From: Idiomarina aminovorans | GTDB taxonomy: Bacteria > Pseudomonadota > Gammaproteobacteria > Enterobacterales > Alteromonadaceae | Length of the DNA stretch: 64,000 bases | Reading direction: 5' to 3' | Assembly (NCBI RefSeq): GCF_023155095.1 | Contig: NZ_JAKNDA010000002.1 | Span: 434,001 to 498,000 of the forward strand | Made by a program: the position numbers and the translations under genes | Notes under the pieces: model-generated | The model's database searches: none | What the model saw: the letters and a program-made list of their open reading frames with translations, nothing else | What the model was told of the DNA's origin: nothing | In this document: positions 46,639-55,846 of the stretch, piece after piece | Position numbering within the stretch: the stretch's first letter is position 1 | Layout: the number at the start of each line of letters is the position of its first letter

Positions 46639-48627
46639 ATGTCGAGGGTGGCATTAATGATAAGTAAACCGTTTTTGATGATTCGACAGCAAATCAACCT
46701 TGGGCTTGTGCTTGTTTTGATCATGGCGATTTTGATCATTGTTGCGGTAGTAGAGCTAAAAGTGAAACCCAATTTAATTGAACAGCAGCAGCAAAAAATT
46801 GCTGCAAACCAAAACGAGCTGGTCGACTTAATTAATGCGCGCCTGGGTCAGGTTGAAGTGCTGGCCAGTACACTGGCGGTTGTGACTACGACGCTTCCAC
46901 ATGACGAAGACATATTCAAAGACCTACTACCCTCAGTTATGGATAATCGTGGCGATGCGTCCATAGCCGGAGGAGGGGTTTGGCCAGAGCCCGGAGCTTT
47001 CACTAAAGGGGTGGAGCGGCGAAGTTTTTTTTGGGGCCGGAAAAACGGCAAGCTGGAGTATGTTGACGACTATAACGATCCCAGCGGTACCGGCTATCAT
47101 AACGAAGACTGGTATCTGGCCGGTTTAGATGTAGCTGCCGATAAATGTCTCTGGTCGGGAGCTTACATTGATCCTTACACTAAGACCCCCATGGTGACTT
47201 GCACGGTGCCTATGCATGAAAGTGTCGATTTTGCCGGAGTGGCTACCATTGATGTGAAGCTTGATGATATTACGCGGATATTAGAGAGTCACGGTAATGA
47301 AAATGGCGGCTACGCCTTTGCTATTGATTCAGAAGGGCACATTATAAGCTTTTCTCAGTCATTGGTGGAAATTGAAAAAAAGAGGGATTCACTGTTGTCT
47401 GTCAGTGAGCTGAGTCAGCAACTACCCTGGCTTAAAAACAGTTTAACCCAGGCGAGTGCTTCACAGGAAAGGAACCTGATTGAATTACAGCAAGACGCTA
47501 TTCTGCAAGAAGCGGCTTACTTAGACGTAATTAAGAACCCCGAAACTGGATGGATCATTGGCTTAGTGGTGCCCAAAAGCCGGATGACTGCCATGGCCGA
47601 TAATATGGGGGTTTTCCTGATGCTGGCTATTGGCGGCTTATTAGTCGCTTTCGGTGTCGTCGCCGCGTTCTTGTTTCGTAATTTGCTTTACAAAATTCGA
47701 CAAACAACAACGCAAGTGCGCGAACTCACCGAGGGCGAAACCAGGCGAACACTCAGACCGGGAACCATGAACGAAATTGGTGAATTACGCCAGGCGGTGA
47801 ATGCTTACGGCGACAAACTTAAGTCTCTGTTACAACATATAGAAGAGGTACAGGATGAGCTTGTACAAAGTGAAAAGTTGGCGTCTCTTGGAGCGCTGGT
47901 GGCAGGAGTCGCACATGAGTTGAATACCCCCATAGGCAATGCGTTAATGTCATCGACCTATATACGGGATGCCAATAAACAGTTTACGAAGAAAATGAAC
48001 CAAAAAATGACTCGGCGTGACTTAATAAACTATATTGAAGATATTACAGAAGGCGCTGACATTATTGAACGTAACCTGACTCGCTCAGCTGAGTTAATCG
48101 GGGCGTTTAAGCAACTGGCGGTTGATCAGACCAGCTCTCATCGGCGTGAATTTGAGTTAAACGGATTAGTGCAGGAAGTTAGCCTGTCAATGCGCCCCAC
48201 ATTACAAAAAACGCCGTATAGCCTGGAAATTGAAATTCCCTATAAAATCCATCTTGACAGCCACCCAGGTAAGTTATCACAAGTATTAATTAACCTGATT
48301 AATAATGCAGTGATCCACGCTTTTAATGAGCGTGATGCTGGCACTATTCGCATTCTGGCCCGCCAGGAGAAAGCCGGTAAGGTACGGTTAGCCGTGATAG
48401 ATAATGGCTGCGGTATATCGGCAGATAAACAAAAACGAATTTTTGATCCGTTTTATACAACGAAATTAGGCAAAGGCGGTTCGGGGCTTGGACTGCATAT
48501 AACCTTTAATTTAGTAACAGGCATTTTGGGAGGGCATATTGATGTGGAGAGCGACGAAGGTAAAGGCAGTTGTTTTGCTCTGACTCTTCCGGTCATTGCC
48601 CCGCATTTGGATGACGCAAAAAGGTGA
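46639..48627 (+). CDS. Membrane sensor histidine kinase with Cache domain
   Basis: A 662-residue kinase: TM1 (about residues 20-40), a large periplasmic double-Cache-like sensor (about 45-325, including GGGVWPEPGAF and WYLAGLDVAADKCLWSGAYI), TM2 (about 330-352), HAMP, HisKA with His426 in AGVAHELNTPIGNA, and HATPase (LINNAVIHAF, VIDNGCG, GSGLGLHITFNLV). ATG at 46657 is an alternative start. The kinase core is similar to that of the GAF kinase at 18009. A divergent DUF3369 response regulator (44198) is the obvious partner. Confidence 0.9.
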   Translation: MSRVALMISKPFLMIRQQINLGLVLVLIMAILIIVAVVELKVKPNLIEQQQQKIAANQNELVDLINARLGQVEVLASTLAVVTTTLPHDEDIFKDLLPSVMDNRGDASIAGGGVWPEPGAFTKGVERRSFFWGRKNGKLEYVDDYNDPSGTGYHNEDWYLAGLDVAADKCLWSGAYIDPYTKTPMVTCTVPMHESVDFAGVATIDVKLDDITRILESHGNENGGYAFAIDSEGHIISFSQSLVEIEKKRDSLLSVSELSQQLPWLKNSLTQASASQERNLIELQQDAILQEAAYLDVIKNPETGWIIGLVVPKSRMTAMADNMGVFLMLAIGGLLVAFGVVAAFLFRNLLYKIRQTTTQVRELTEGETRRTLRPGTMNEIGELRQAVNAYGDKLKSLLQHIEEVQDELVQSEKLASLGALVAGVAHELNTPIGNALMSSTYIRDANKQFTKKMNQKMTRRDLINYIEDITEGADIIERNLTRSAELIGAFKQLAVDQTSSHRREFELNGLVQEVSLSMRPTLQKTPYSLEIEIPYKIHLDSHPGKLSQVLINLINNAVIHAFNERDAGTIRILARQEKAGKVRLAVIDNGCGISADKQKRIFDPFYTTKLGKGGSGLGLHITFNLVTGILGGHIDVESDEGKGSCFALTLPVIAPHLDDAKR

Positions 48628-48661
48628 CCTTAAGCAGTTGAGCTGTTTGTGAGCTTTCTTG

Positions 48662-48688
48662 TTAATAAAAGCTAAAAACTGCCGATAA
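48662..48688 (+). promoter_or_regulatory. FliA-like promoter before the Tsx-like / MCP pair
   Basis: GCCGATAA (48681-48688) is a perfect sigma-28 -10. Fifteen nt before it is TTAA (consensus TAAA), a weak -35. It lies 45 nt upstream of the porin gene. Confidence 0.5.
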
Positions 48689-48733
48689 ACTGAGATAGGT
48701 TCGTAACTTTTTACAAACGGATAGTGAAAAACA

Positions 48734-49459
48734 ATGAGAATTGAACTTCTTGCCTTTGGGGCACTTTTTTTAGCCACACCGGCACAGGCAAAAATATTGT
48801 GGCAGGATGTTAGCGCCACTTATTTATACGGAGAAAACTACCGTGTTGGAGACAATCGCCGCGAAGTATTGACCTTTGAACACGCTGCAGGAGCCAGCTG
48901 GGGAGATAGCTTTTTTTTCCTGGATCATTTGCGTTCTCGCAGCGGCAGCCGCGAAAATTATGCCGAATGGTCACCGCGTTTGAGTGGCTGCAAATTAGGT
49001 ATTTACTGCCCTGAAGAAGAGGGGCTGATTAAAGATGTGTTGTTTGCAAATACTGTTGAGATGTCCCAACAAGCAACTCACTTTTTACACGGCGTAGGTG
49101 TGGACCTGAACCTACACGGCTTTAACTACCTGGAATTGAATACCTATCGTCGTAATAATGATGGAGTAGAGGATAACTGGCAGCTGACAGCGACTTGGGC
49201 CTACCCTTTTTCCATTGCTGAGCAGTCATTTCTTTACGACGGTTTTCTGGACTGGTTTTCCAGCACTGAAGATCAGCGTGCGAGCCTTAACTGGACGTCT
49301 CAGCTTAAATGGAATGCCGGCGAAGCTATAGGGCTGGATAATCGTTTGTATCTGGGCATTGAATACGTGTACTGGCGCAATAAGTTCGGCATTGCTGATA
49401 CGCTGGGCTTTCCTACCCATGAGTCCAACGTCAATCTGTTAGTCAAATTCCACTTTTAA
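48734..49459 (+). CDS. Tsx-like nucleoside-specific outer-membrane channel
   Basis: A 241-residue precursor with a signal peptide (cleavage likely after TPAQA). The mature part consists of amphipathic beta-strands ending in the aromatic residue of LLVKFHF, typical of outer-membrane barrels. The pattern ([37 protein letters not shown]) fits the Tsx/nucleoside-binding porin family. It would pass nucleosides or related compounds into the periplasm. The chemoreceptor gene starts 17 nt downstream, and a FliA-like -10 lies upstream. Confidence 0.82.
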   Translation: MRIELLAFGALFLATPAQAKILWQDVSATYLYGENYRVGDNRREVLTFEHAAGASWGDSFFFLDHLRSRSGSRENYAEWSPRLSGCKLGIYCPEEEGLIKDVLFANTVEMSQQATHFLHGVGVDLNLHGFNYLELNTYRRNNDGVEDNWQLTATWAYPFSIAEQSFLYDGFLDWFSSTEDQRASLNWTSQLKWNAGEAIGLDNRLYLGIEYVYWRNKFGIADTLGFPTHESNVNLLVKFHF

Positions 49460-49475
49460 CCGAAGAGGCACAAAC

Positions 49476-51137
49476 ATGGCCAGACTTTCGATAAAACTTC
49501 GTATTCTCTTGTTAGCGGCTGTACCTACCTCGTTGCTGGGCGTTGTACTGATTCTTATCTCGGTAATATCAGCAAATGATATTAGCGAAACCAGTGTAGA
49601 GCAGCAGCAGGAAGCTCTGTATCAACAAAAACGCCAGGAATTAGACAGACTGCTGGAGTTGGCGATAACGGCTGGTAAAAAGGCCAGTAACCAAAACGAG
49701 CTAAAGGATATTTTACGTGAACTGCGCTATGACAATGACCAGAATTACTTCTTTGTTTATAACATGGAAGGAGTACAGGTTGTCAGTGCGGATGACCCAA
49801 GCCGTGAAGGTAAAAATTACTACGATAGCCGCTCCCCGGAGGGGCGCTACCTGGTACGCGAATATATTGATGCGGCTAAGCAAGGCGGCGGTTATGTAGA
49901 ATACAATTGGCCTAAGGCGGGCTCCTCAGTGGCCAGCCCTAAGCTAGCCAAAGCTATCAAATACCCGGGTACGGACTGGGTTATTGCAACCGGATTTTAC
50001 ATCGATGACTTGCAGCAGAAGTTGTCAGAGCTGGAATCGGAACTTCAGTCCAGCACCAATAAAAGTGCCGCTTTTACGGTTATAGTGGCTATTGTATCAC
50101 TGGTTGTGGTTATTGGACTGGGGCTTATTTTAGCTCGTAGTATTATTACGCCATTGAACCGGGCGGTCGAGGCGATGAGGAATATCGCCAGCGGCGAAGG
50201 GGATCTGACCCGACGCCTGGATGAGGATGAGGTGAAGGAGCTGGGAACCTTGGCGCTGGCCTTTAATACCTTCGCATCTAAAGTGGCCAATATGGTGGAG
50301 CAGCTTCGGGGCTCGGTGCAAACACTGGCCACATCCAGTCAAGAGCTCAGTACGATCATGGAACAGGCGGATGCGGGCGTAAAACGCCAGCATGATGAGA
50401 GCGAACAAGTGGCTGTTGCTATGAACGAGATGTCAACGACCGCTCAGGACGTGGCATCCAGTGCCAGTAATGCAGCCGGTGCCACCAGTGAAGTGGAACG
50501 ACAGGTGCATGAAGCCAGCCAACGCATTGATAATGCCATTAATGTGGTTCGCGGTCTGGAGCAGAATGTGAATACGGGTGTGGATGTGATCTCTAAAGTC
50601 GGCGGAGAGTCCAAGAGCATAGGTGGCGTGTTAGAAGTGATAAGCGGCATTGCCGAGCAAACTAACCTACTGGCATTAAACGCGGCAATTGAAGCAGCAC
50701 GGGCCGGTGAACAAGGCCGGGGATTTGCCGTGGTTGCTGATGAGGTACGCACGTTGGCGTCAAGAACTGCCGAAAGCACCGAAGAAATCAACCAGATGAT
50801 CAGTCGTTTGCAAAATGGTGCTGAAGAGGCGGTGAGCGCCATCGACCAGATACGAGACGGCAGTGACCGCACGGTGTCGCAGACTCAGGAAGTGGATAAA
50901 TCCCTTAAGGAAATTTATGAAGCCGTATCCACTATCAATAATATGAATAGTCAAATTGCTACTGCCGCTGAAGAGCAGACCTCGGTGTCCGAATCCATTA
51001 ATGAGAACTTGCATACCATAGTCAGCATTACCGAGGAGTCGGTAGAGGGTACCAATAACGCTCGTAAGATAGCCGATGATCTCAGTAAGCTGTCCGGTGA
51101 TATCGAGAGTTTAGTGGGACAATATAAGACGCAATAG
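49476..51137 (+). CDS. Methyl-accepting chemotaxis protein with single Cache sensor
   Basis: A 553-residue membrane receptor: TM1 (about residues 8-31), a periplasmic sCache_2 domain (about 35-185; [40 protein letters not shown]), TM2 (about 198-218), HAMP, and a signalling hairpin with [20 protein letters not shown]. sCache_2 receptors often sense small carboxylates. It is encoded just after a Tsx-like porin, so its ligand may enter through that channel. The IS remnant begins 16 nt after the stop. Confidence 0.93.
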   Translation: MARLSIKLRILLLAAVPTSLLGVVLILISVISANDISETSVEQQQEALYQQKRQELDRLLELAITAGKKASNQNELKDILRELRYDNDQNYFFVYNMEGVQVVSADDPSREGKNYYDSRSPEGRYLVREYIDAAKQGGGYVEYNWPKAGSSVASPKLAKAIKYPGTDWVIATGFYIDDLQQKLSELESELQSSTNKSAAFTVIVAIVSLVVVIGLGLILARSIITPLNRAVEAMRNIASGEGDLTRRLDEDEVKELGTLALAFNTFASKVANMVEQLRGSVQTLATSSQELSTIMEQADAGVKRQHDESEQVAVAMNEMSTTAQDVASSASNAAGATSEVERQVHEASQRIDNAINVVRGLEQNVNTGVDVISKVGGESKSIGGVLEVISGIAEQTNLLALNAAIEAARAGEQGRGFAVVADEVRTLASRTAESTEEINQMISRLQNGAEEAVSAIDQIRDGSDRTVSQTQEVDKSLKEIYEAVSTINNMNSQIATAAEEQTSVSESINENLHTIVSITEESVEGTNNARKIADDLSKLSGDIESLVGQYKTQ

Positions 51138-51152
51138 CTTAGGGAGTCTGGA

Positions 51153-51463
51153 ATGAGGGATCGGACCAGAAAGCTTAGCGTCGGACGGCGATCCGGAATG
51201 GCTGTTTATTTTGAGCTGTCCGATGGTCAGGTAAATGACATCGGACATGCCGAGAGCTTGATAGCCAATGCACGTCAAGCCTGTCTCATCTGTGCGGATA
51301 AAGGCTACGACAGTGAGTCTCTAAGAGATTATATAAAGCGAATATTCCACGTAAAGTAAATAACCAATTGGGCAATGCTGATATGGATTGGTTTCTGTAT
51401 TCCTGTGGTCAAACGGATACCGTAAAAATGGTTAGCTACCCTCTCAAACAAGCTTACGGTTAG
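51153..51463 (+). pseudogene. IS5-family transposase remnant, frameshifted
   Basis: The first frame contains VYFELSDGQVNDIGHAESLI and ICADKGYDSESLRDYIK, the IS5 (IS427-group) DDE core including the second Asp. After a frameshift near 51342 the neighbouring frame continues IPRKVNNQLGNADMDWFLYS and stops at 51461-51463. The N-terminal third and the catalytic Glu region are missing. No terminal inverted repeats were found. It cannot be active. Confidence 0.85.
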
Positions 51464-51470
51464 CAAACCT

Positions 51471-51539
51471 CTAATGTTTGGGTTTGGGCTTAGCCTCGCT
51501 AACTTCTCGAGCGCTTAGTGGTTTGGTGATTCTAGCCAT
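51471..51539 (-). pseudogene. int: N-terminal fragment of a tyrosine integrase next to tRNA-Phe
   Basis: A 22-codon frame begins MARITKPLSAREVSEAKP, the characteristic N-terminus of phage/island tyrosine integrases of the DUF4102 (arm-DNA-binding) group, and ends in a stop at 51471-51473. Nothing of the catalytic domain remains. It is transcribed away from the 3' end of the tRNA-Phe gene, the standard position of an integrase beside its attachment site. Confidence 0.7.
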
Positions 51540-51553
51540 TTTAGTAATAGGCC

Positions 51554-51594
51554 TTTAGTACACTTCATTCTGTGTTACTAAACAGTGTACTAAA
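51554..51594. repeat. Repeated TTTAGTACACT sites upstream of the integrase remnant
   Basis: TTTAGTACACT (51554-51564) and AGTGTACTAAA (51584-51594) are perfect 11-bp inverted arms. A third copy with one change, GTGTTACTAAA (51572-51582), lies between them in tandem with the second. Such short repeats between integrase and tRNA resemble arm-type integrase or excisionase binding sites. Confidence 0.5.
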
Positions 51595-51704
51595 AAGTGT
51601 GGATATTACTGAACCATAAAGGACGGCAAAAGACCGATAACCCGCTAAAGCTTTTGTTTAATAAGGGATTAAAGTACAAATGAGGACCACTTAGGAGGGG
51701 GAAG

Positions 51705-51780
51705 TGGTGCCCGGAGGCGGAATCGAACCACCGACACGAGGATTTTCAATCCTCTGCTCTACCGACTGAGCTATCCGGGC
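51705..51780 (-). tRNA. tRNA-Phe (anticodon GAA)
   Basis: The minus strand from 51780 reads GCCCGGATAGCTCAGTCGG and so on, folding into a complete cloverleaf: 7-bp acceptor stem (GCCCGGA/TCCGGGC), D arm, an anticodon stem GGATT/AATCC with GAA at 51747-51745, a 5-nt variable loop, T arm GTTCGATTC, and an encoded CCA. It is 76 nt, nearly identical in pattern to bacterial tRNA-Phe. It lies between speA and the integrase remnant. Confidence 0.98.
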
Positions 51781-51790
51781 AACGAGGCGT

Positions 51791-51819
51791 ATTAAACGTT
51801 TTTTTCAGTTTCGAGTCAA
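51791..51819 (-). promoter_or_regulatory. tRNA-Phe promoter
   Basis: On the minus strand TTGACT (51814-51819) and TTTAAT (51791-51796) are spaced 17 nt, followed by a GC-rich stretch CGCCTCG just before the tRNA, a discriminator typical of stringently controlled stable-RNA promoters. Confidence 0.75.
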
Positions 51820-51883
51820 CCGCTTTTTGTACCTTTTCTACTGTTTGCTCAGTAATTGCACATTAAGCGGTTGTTTCGGTGGA

Positions 51884-53794
51884 TTATTCAACACTCAGGT
51901 AGGTGCTGCCGGCTAGACACTGCTCGTAAAAGTTGGTCCAGCGGACGCCTTCACGGGGAGCCAATGAGCCTTTGCGTACCTGACGGTCAATTTGTTTCTT
52001 CACGGTTTTGGCCATGTACTCGGTATTATACTGCATGGTTTGCAGTACTTTTTCGGCCGATGTACCCGGTACTACTTCTTCAATATAGAAGTCGCCGGGT
52101 TCGTCGTCGTGACAGTAAACATGCACTTCGGTTAAGCGGCCAAACAGGTTGTGCATGTCGCCCATAACGTCCTGATAGGCACCGGTGAGGAATAAGCCCA
52201 CATGGTAGTTCTCGCCTTTGCGCAGGTTATGCATGGGAATATGGTCGCTAATTTCGGTGCCTTCAATGTATTTACTGAGCTTACCGTCGCTGTCGCAGGT
52301 AATATCGACAATAGAACAACGTACTTCGGGTTGTTCGTTCAGGCGCGAAATAGGCACTACAGGTAATACTTGCCCTATGGCCCAGGTGTCTGCCGCTGAC
52401 TGAAATACTGAAAAGTTACACAGATACTGGCTGGCGAGCATGTCTTCCAACTCTTCCAGCTCCTGAATAACATAGGTATCTTTATCCAGCGCATGATGGA
52501 TATCTGCCAGTATTTGCCAGTACATGGTGTCCAGCTTGGCCATCTCATTTAGCGACAAAATACCCAGCTTAAAAGCTTCATAGGCATTTTGTTTATAACC
52601 GGCGGCGTCGTTGTAACGTTCCTGCGGATGAAACTGGTCGCCGGAATTATGCAGCTCGCGCATGTTCTTAACCAAAATGTGTTCGTCGCTGCTGGCGCTG
52701 ATATCGTACTGCGTACCGGCGGGCTTCATTTCACCAACGATATTGGTGACGACACAGCTGTGGTGCGCAGTCATGGCGCGGCCGCTTTCGCTGACTAAGT
52801 TCGGGTGGGGTACTTCTTCTAAATCACAAATTTGTTTAACGCCCCAGACCACGTCGGCAATATACTCTTCCGTGGAGTAGTTACGCGAAGAGTCGCTGGT
52901 GGTACTGGTACCGTCGTAATCTATACCTAAGCCGCCGCCGATATCCAGATACTCTAAAGGCACACCTTCCTGTACGAGTTTGGCGTACAGGCGCGCGCCT
53001 TCATTAACAGCTTCTTTAATTTTGCGAATGTCTGACAACTGACTGCCAATGTGAAAATGCAGCAATTTGGCGCAGTGCAGCATGTCTTCTTCACGCAGGC
53101 GTTCAATAACATTCAAAATTTCAGCAATGCTCAAACCGAACTTAGCCCGGTCGCCACTGGAGCCGGCCCATTTACCTGAGCTTTTCACCATCATTTTTGA
53201 GCGCAGTCCAATCATCGGCTCAACGCCCATTTGCTTGGCCAGCGGAATCAGCATTTCCAGCTCGCTGAACTTTTCAATAACGATGATCATCTTACGTTTA
53301 AGCTGACGGCCAAGTAGTGCCAGGGTCAAATAATCTTTATCTTTATAGCCATTTAGAATGGTCAGTGCATCGGGGTTATCGTTGTACGCCATAACCGCCA
53401 CCAGCTCTGGCTTAGAACCGGCTTCCAGACCGTAATTATAAGGTTCACCGGCGTCCATAATCTCCTCGACCACTTCGCGCATTTGGTTCACTTTAATTGG
53501 GAACACACCGCAATATTTGCCCTGATAGTTTGCTTCATCTATCAACTTGCCAAAGGTTTCGTTAATAATTTCAACCTGCGAGCGCAAAATATCGTGAAAG
53601 CGAATAACGGCGGGAAACTGAATGCCCTCAGAGATAATTTCATCCACCACTTCTTTCATATCAATGGTGACATCCGGCAAACGGTGGTTCGGGCAAATTT
53701 GAATGTTGCCGTTTTCGCCAATGGAAAAATACCCTGCGCCCCAGCGGTTAACCCCGTACAATTCTTCTGCTTGATCAATATTCCAGTCTGACAT
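51884..53794 (-). CDS. speA: Biosynthetic arginine decarboxylase
   Basis: A 636-residue PLP enzyme converting arginine to agmatine. The start at 53794 (MSDWNIDQAEELYGV) has AGGAG just upstream and is preferred over 53839. Family segments are GVFPIKVNQMREVVEE (the PLP lysine), LEAGSKPELV, IGLRSKMMVKSSGKW, LHFHIGSQLSDI and YLDIGGGLGIDYDGT. It follows the agmatinase gene with 1 nt between stop and start, so both steps of the arginine-to-putrescine route are co-expressed. Confidence 0.96.
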   Translation of the reverse strand: MSDWNIDQAEELYGVNRWGAGYFSIGENGNIQICPNHRLPDVTIDMKEVVDEIISEGIQFPAVIRFHDILRSQVEIINETFGKLIDEANYQGKYCGVFPIKVNQMREVVEEIMDAGEPYNYGLEAGSKPELVAVMAYNDNPDALTILNGYKDKDYLTLALLGRQLKRKMIIVIEKFSELEMLIPLAKQMGVEPMIGLRSKMMVKSSGKWAGSSGDRAKFGLSIAEILNVIERLREEDMLHCAKLLHFHIGSQLSDIRKIKEAVNEGARLYAKLVQEGVPLEYLDIGGGLGIDYDGTSTTSDSSRNYSTEEYIADVVWGVKQICDLEEVPHPNLVSESGRAMTAHHSCVVTNIVGEMKPAGTQYDISASSDEHILVKNMRELHNSGDQFHPQERYNDAAGYKQNAYEAFKLGILSLNEMAKLDTMYWQILADIHHALDKDTYVIQELEELEDMLASQYLCNFSVFQSAADTWAIGQVLPVVPISRLNEQPEVRCSIVDITCDSDGKLSKYIEGTEISDHIPMHNLRKGENYHVGLFLTGAYQDVMGDMHNLFGRLTEVHVYCHDDEPGDFYIEEVVPGTSAEKVLQTMQYNTEYMAKTVKKQIDRQVRKGSLAPREGVRWTNFYEQCLAGSTYLSVE

Positions 53795-53795
53795 C

Positions 53796-54722
53796 TCAGG
53801 CTCCTGACTGTTGTAATACGAGGAGTAATTCGCGCACAATTTTGGCCGCGAACACGTCGGAATTGCCGGTCGGGTCTATTTGTGGCGACAACTCAACCAC
53901 ATCAGCACCGACCAGATTTTTCTGGCGCAGAAGCTTCATTAAACTGATAAAAGAGTGGAAATCTTCCCCGCCGGGTTCAGGGGTTCCGGTGCCTGGCAAG
54001 AAGGAGGGGTCGAAGTAGTCTAAATCCAGTGTCAGGTATACCGGACGGTCTTGGGCAATAGCCTCAACACTATCGAGAAAGTCTTTACGCGAACTGCGGA
54101 TGGTTTTGTGTTCTTTCATCCACTGATATTCATTGCGGGTACCTGAGCGAATACCGTACTGAATTAACTCGTGCTCCGGGCCAAAGTGGTCAACGGAACG
54201 GCGAATAATGGAAGCATGGGAATAATGGTAACCGAGAAAACCGTCGCGCAAATCCGCATGCGCATCCAAATGCAGCAGCACTAAATCCGGATACTGTTTC
54301 AAATATTTAACGATAGGCGCATAAGAAATAGAGTGTTCGCCGCCTAGGGTCAGCAGTTTGATGTTTTCCTGTGCTAAGTCGCAGGTGTCAAAAATGGCAT
54401 TAAAGTCGTGAACGGCGTGATGCCACTGTTTTTCTTCATCTTCGTCAAAGCCCAAGCGCAAGTTGCCCAGGTCATAGAAGGTTTGGTCTTCTAGGTCAGC
54501 ATCGAGATACGGTGAGTAAGATTCAATATCTTCAGAGACCGCGCGTAAACCGTCGGGACCTTCTTTGGTGCCTTTACGAAAACAGGCAGTACCATCAAAA
54601 CCAAAGCCCAGAATATGAGTATGTCCCGGGTGTAAGTCGGTGCTGTGCTTTGCGCCAAAAAATGGGCGGCTTGGGTCATTTAATGGTACAGGTAGTGACG
54701 CTGTCAGTGGCGTTAGGGGCAT
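53796..54722 (-). CDS. speB: Agmatinase
   Basis: A 308-residue Mn-dependent ureohydrolase making putrescine and urea from agmatine. Metal motifs are LGGEHSISYA, LLHLDAHADLRDG and LTLDLDYFDPSFLPGTG. Arginase and related ureohydrolases share these motifs, but the length (E. coli SpeB 306) and the directly following speA make agmatinase the best call. It starts 18 nt after the pfkA stop, with an AGAGAGG site. Confidence 0.92.
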   Translation of the reverse strand: MPLTPLTASLPVPLNDPSRPFFGAKHSTDLHPGHTHILGFGFDGTACFRKGTKEGPDGLRAVSEDIESYSPYLDADLEDQTFYDLGNLRLGFDEDEEKQWHHAVHDFNAIFDTCDLAQENIKLLTLGGEHSISYAPIVKYLKQYPDLVLLHLDAHADLRDGFLGYHYSHASIIRRSVDHFGPEHELIQYGIRSGTRNEYQWMKEHKTIRSSRKDFLDSVEAIAQDRPVYLTLDLDYFDPSFLPGTGTPEPGGEDFHSFISLMKLLRQKNLVGADVVELSPQIDPTGNSDVFAAKIVRELLLVLQQSGA

Positions 54723-54740
54723 GGTTGTTGCTGACCTCTC

Positions 54741-55775
54741 TTACTGTGTCGATTTTTTACGGTCTTTTTTAACCGGATTAAACAGACTTTGTTGGATATT
54801 AATTAACTCTTCGCTCAGTTTCTTACGCTTTGTCCAGGTATCAGCTAAAGGCGTTTCGCTGAGCTCATTTGCGGTAACCCCGGCCATAACGCCGGTTTTA
54901 TTCTGACGCACCAGTTCAACTGCATGCACACCCAATCGGGTACCTAAAATTCTATCCATAGCAGTGGGTCGGCCACCACGCTGAACGTGACCTAACAAAC
55001 AAGGTCGACAGGGTAAGTTAAGCCTGTCTTCAAGCTGTTCCGCCAGTCGCACTGCGCCACCGGGCCACTGGTTTTCGCATAACACCATCACGTAACTGGA
55101 ATCGCCGCGAACCCGTTGTACCGATTCAATGTGTTTAACCAGCGCCTCCACCGTTAATGGCTTATCTTTTTGCAGCTCGGGTAAAATCATCCGTTCGGCA
55201 CCACAGGCCAGGGCACTGCTAATGCCGATGTAACCAGCATTGCGGCCCATAACCTCGACAATAAAAACACGATCCATGGCTTCAGCCGTGTCCCGTATTT
55301 TATCCAGCGCATCCATAGCGGTTTCTACTGCTGTGTCATAGCCAATAGTGTTATTGGTGCCAAAGAGATCATTATCAATGGTTCCCGGAATACCAATAAT
55401 CGGGCCTTTCCAAAAGTTGGCTAAATGTTCAGCCCCACGGAACGAGCCGTCGCCGCCAATCACAATAAAGGCGTCAATTTGATGCGCATCTAAATTGGTT
55501 GCTGCTTCCGTGGCGCCTTCCTCGGTTCTGAAACGCTCGCTGCGAGCGCTTTTAATAATGGTGCCGGAATATTGCAAAATGTGCTCAACATCGGCGCGAT
55601 CCAGCTTTACAAAGTCGTTATTCAGCAGCCCTTCATAGCCATGGCGAAAGCCCAGCACTTCAATACCATAGTTTTCCGCAGCCAGAACCACGGCGCGGAT
55701 AGCGGCATTCATGCCAGGAGCATCACCACCACTGGTGATAATGGCGATACGGTTTATTGTGTTTACAGATGACAC
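54741..55775 (-). CDS. pfkA: 6-phosphofructokinase (ATP-type)
   Basis: A 344-residue glycolytic kinase. The start is GTG at 55775, eight nt after AAGGAG; the open extension to 55835 lacks this signal. Motifs are ITSGGDAPGMNAAIR, IGGDGSFRGAEHL (GGDGS, ATP-type rather than the PPi-type GGDDT), and the catalytic IPGTIDNDLFGT. FIVEVMGRNAGYIG is also conserved. It is the first gene of a tight pfkA-speB-speA string, an unusual grouping. Divergent from the Ldh-type gene (71-nt gap). Confidence 0.92.
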   Translation of the reverse strand: MSSVNTINRIAIITSGGDAPGMNAAIRAVVLAAENYGIEVLGFRHGYEGLLNNDFVKLDRADVEHILQYSGTIIKSARSERFRTEEGATEAATNLDAHQIDAFIVIGGDGSFRGAEHLANFWKGPIIGIPGTIDNDLFGTNNTIGYDTAVETAMDALDKIRDTAEAMDRVFIVEVMGRNAGYIGISSALACGAERMILPELQKDKPLTVEALVKHIESVQRVRGDSSYVMVLCENQWPGGAVRLAEQLEDRLNLPCRPCLLGHVQRGGRPTAMDRILGTRLGVHAVELVRQNKTGVMAGVTANELSETPLADTWTKRKKLSEELINIQQSLFNPVKKDRKKSTQ

Positions 55776-55846
55776 AATCTTTACTCCTTGATAATGTCTT
55801 ATGCGTAGCTTAAACGACCTACAGGCCGTGACCAAGAGGAAATTTC

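Noticed and set aside
51681..51707. Possible tRNA-Phe terminator (CCACTT/AAGTGG)
   Set aside because: Only a 6-bp stem that overlaps the encoded CCA; no clear T-run directly after it.
51861..51873. AAGCGGTTG pairing with CAACCGCTT (51818-51826) as a speA terminator
   Set aside because: The 38-nt loop is too large, and the second arm overlaps the tRNA-Phe promoter.
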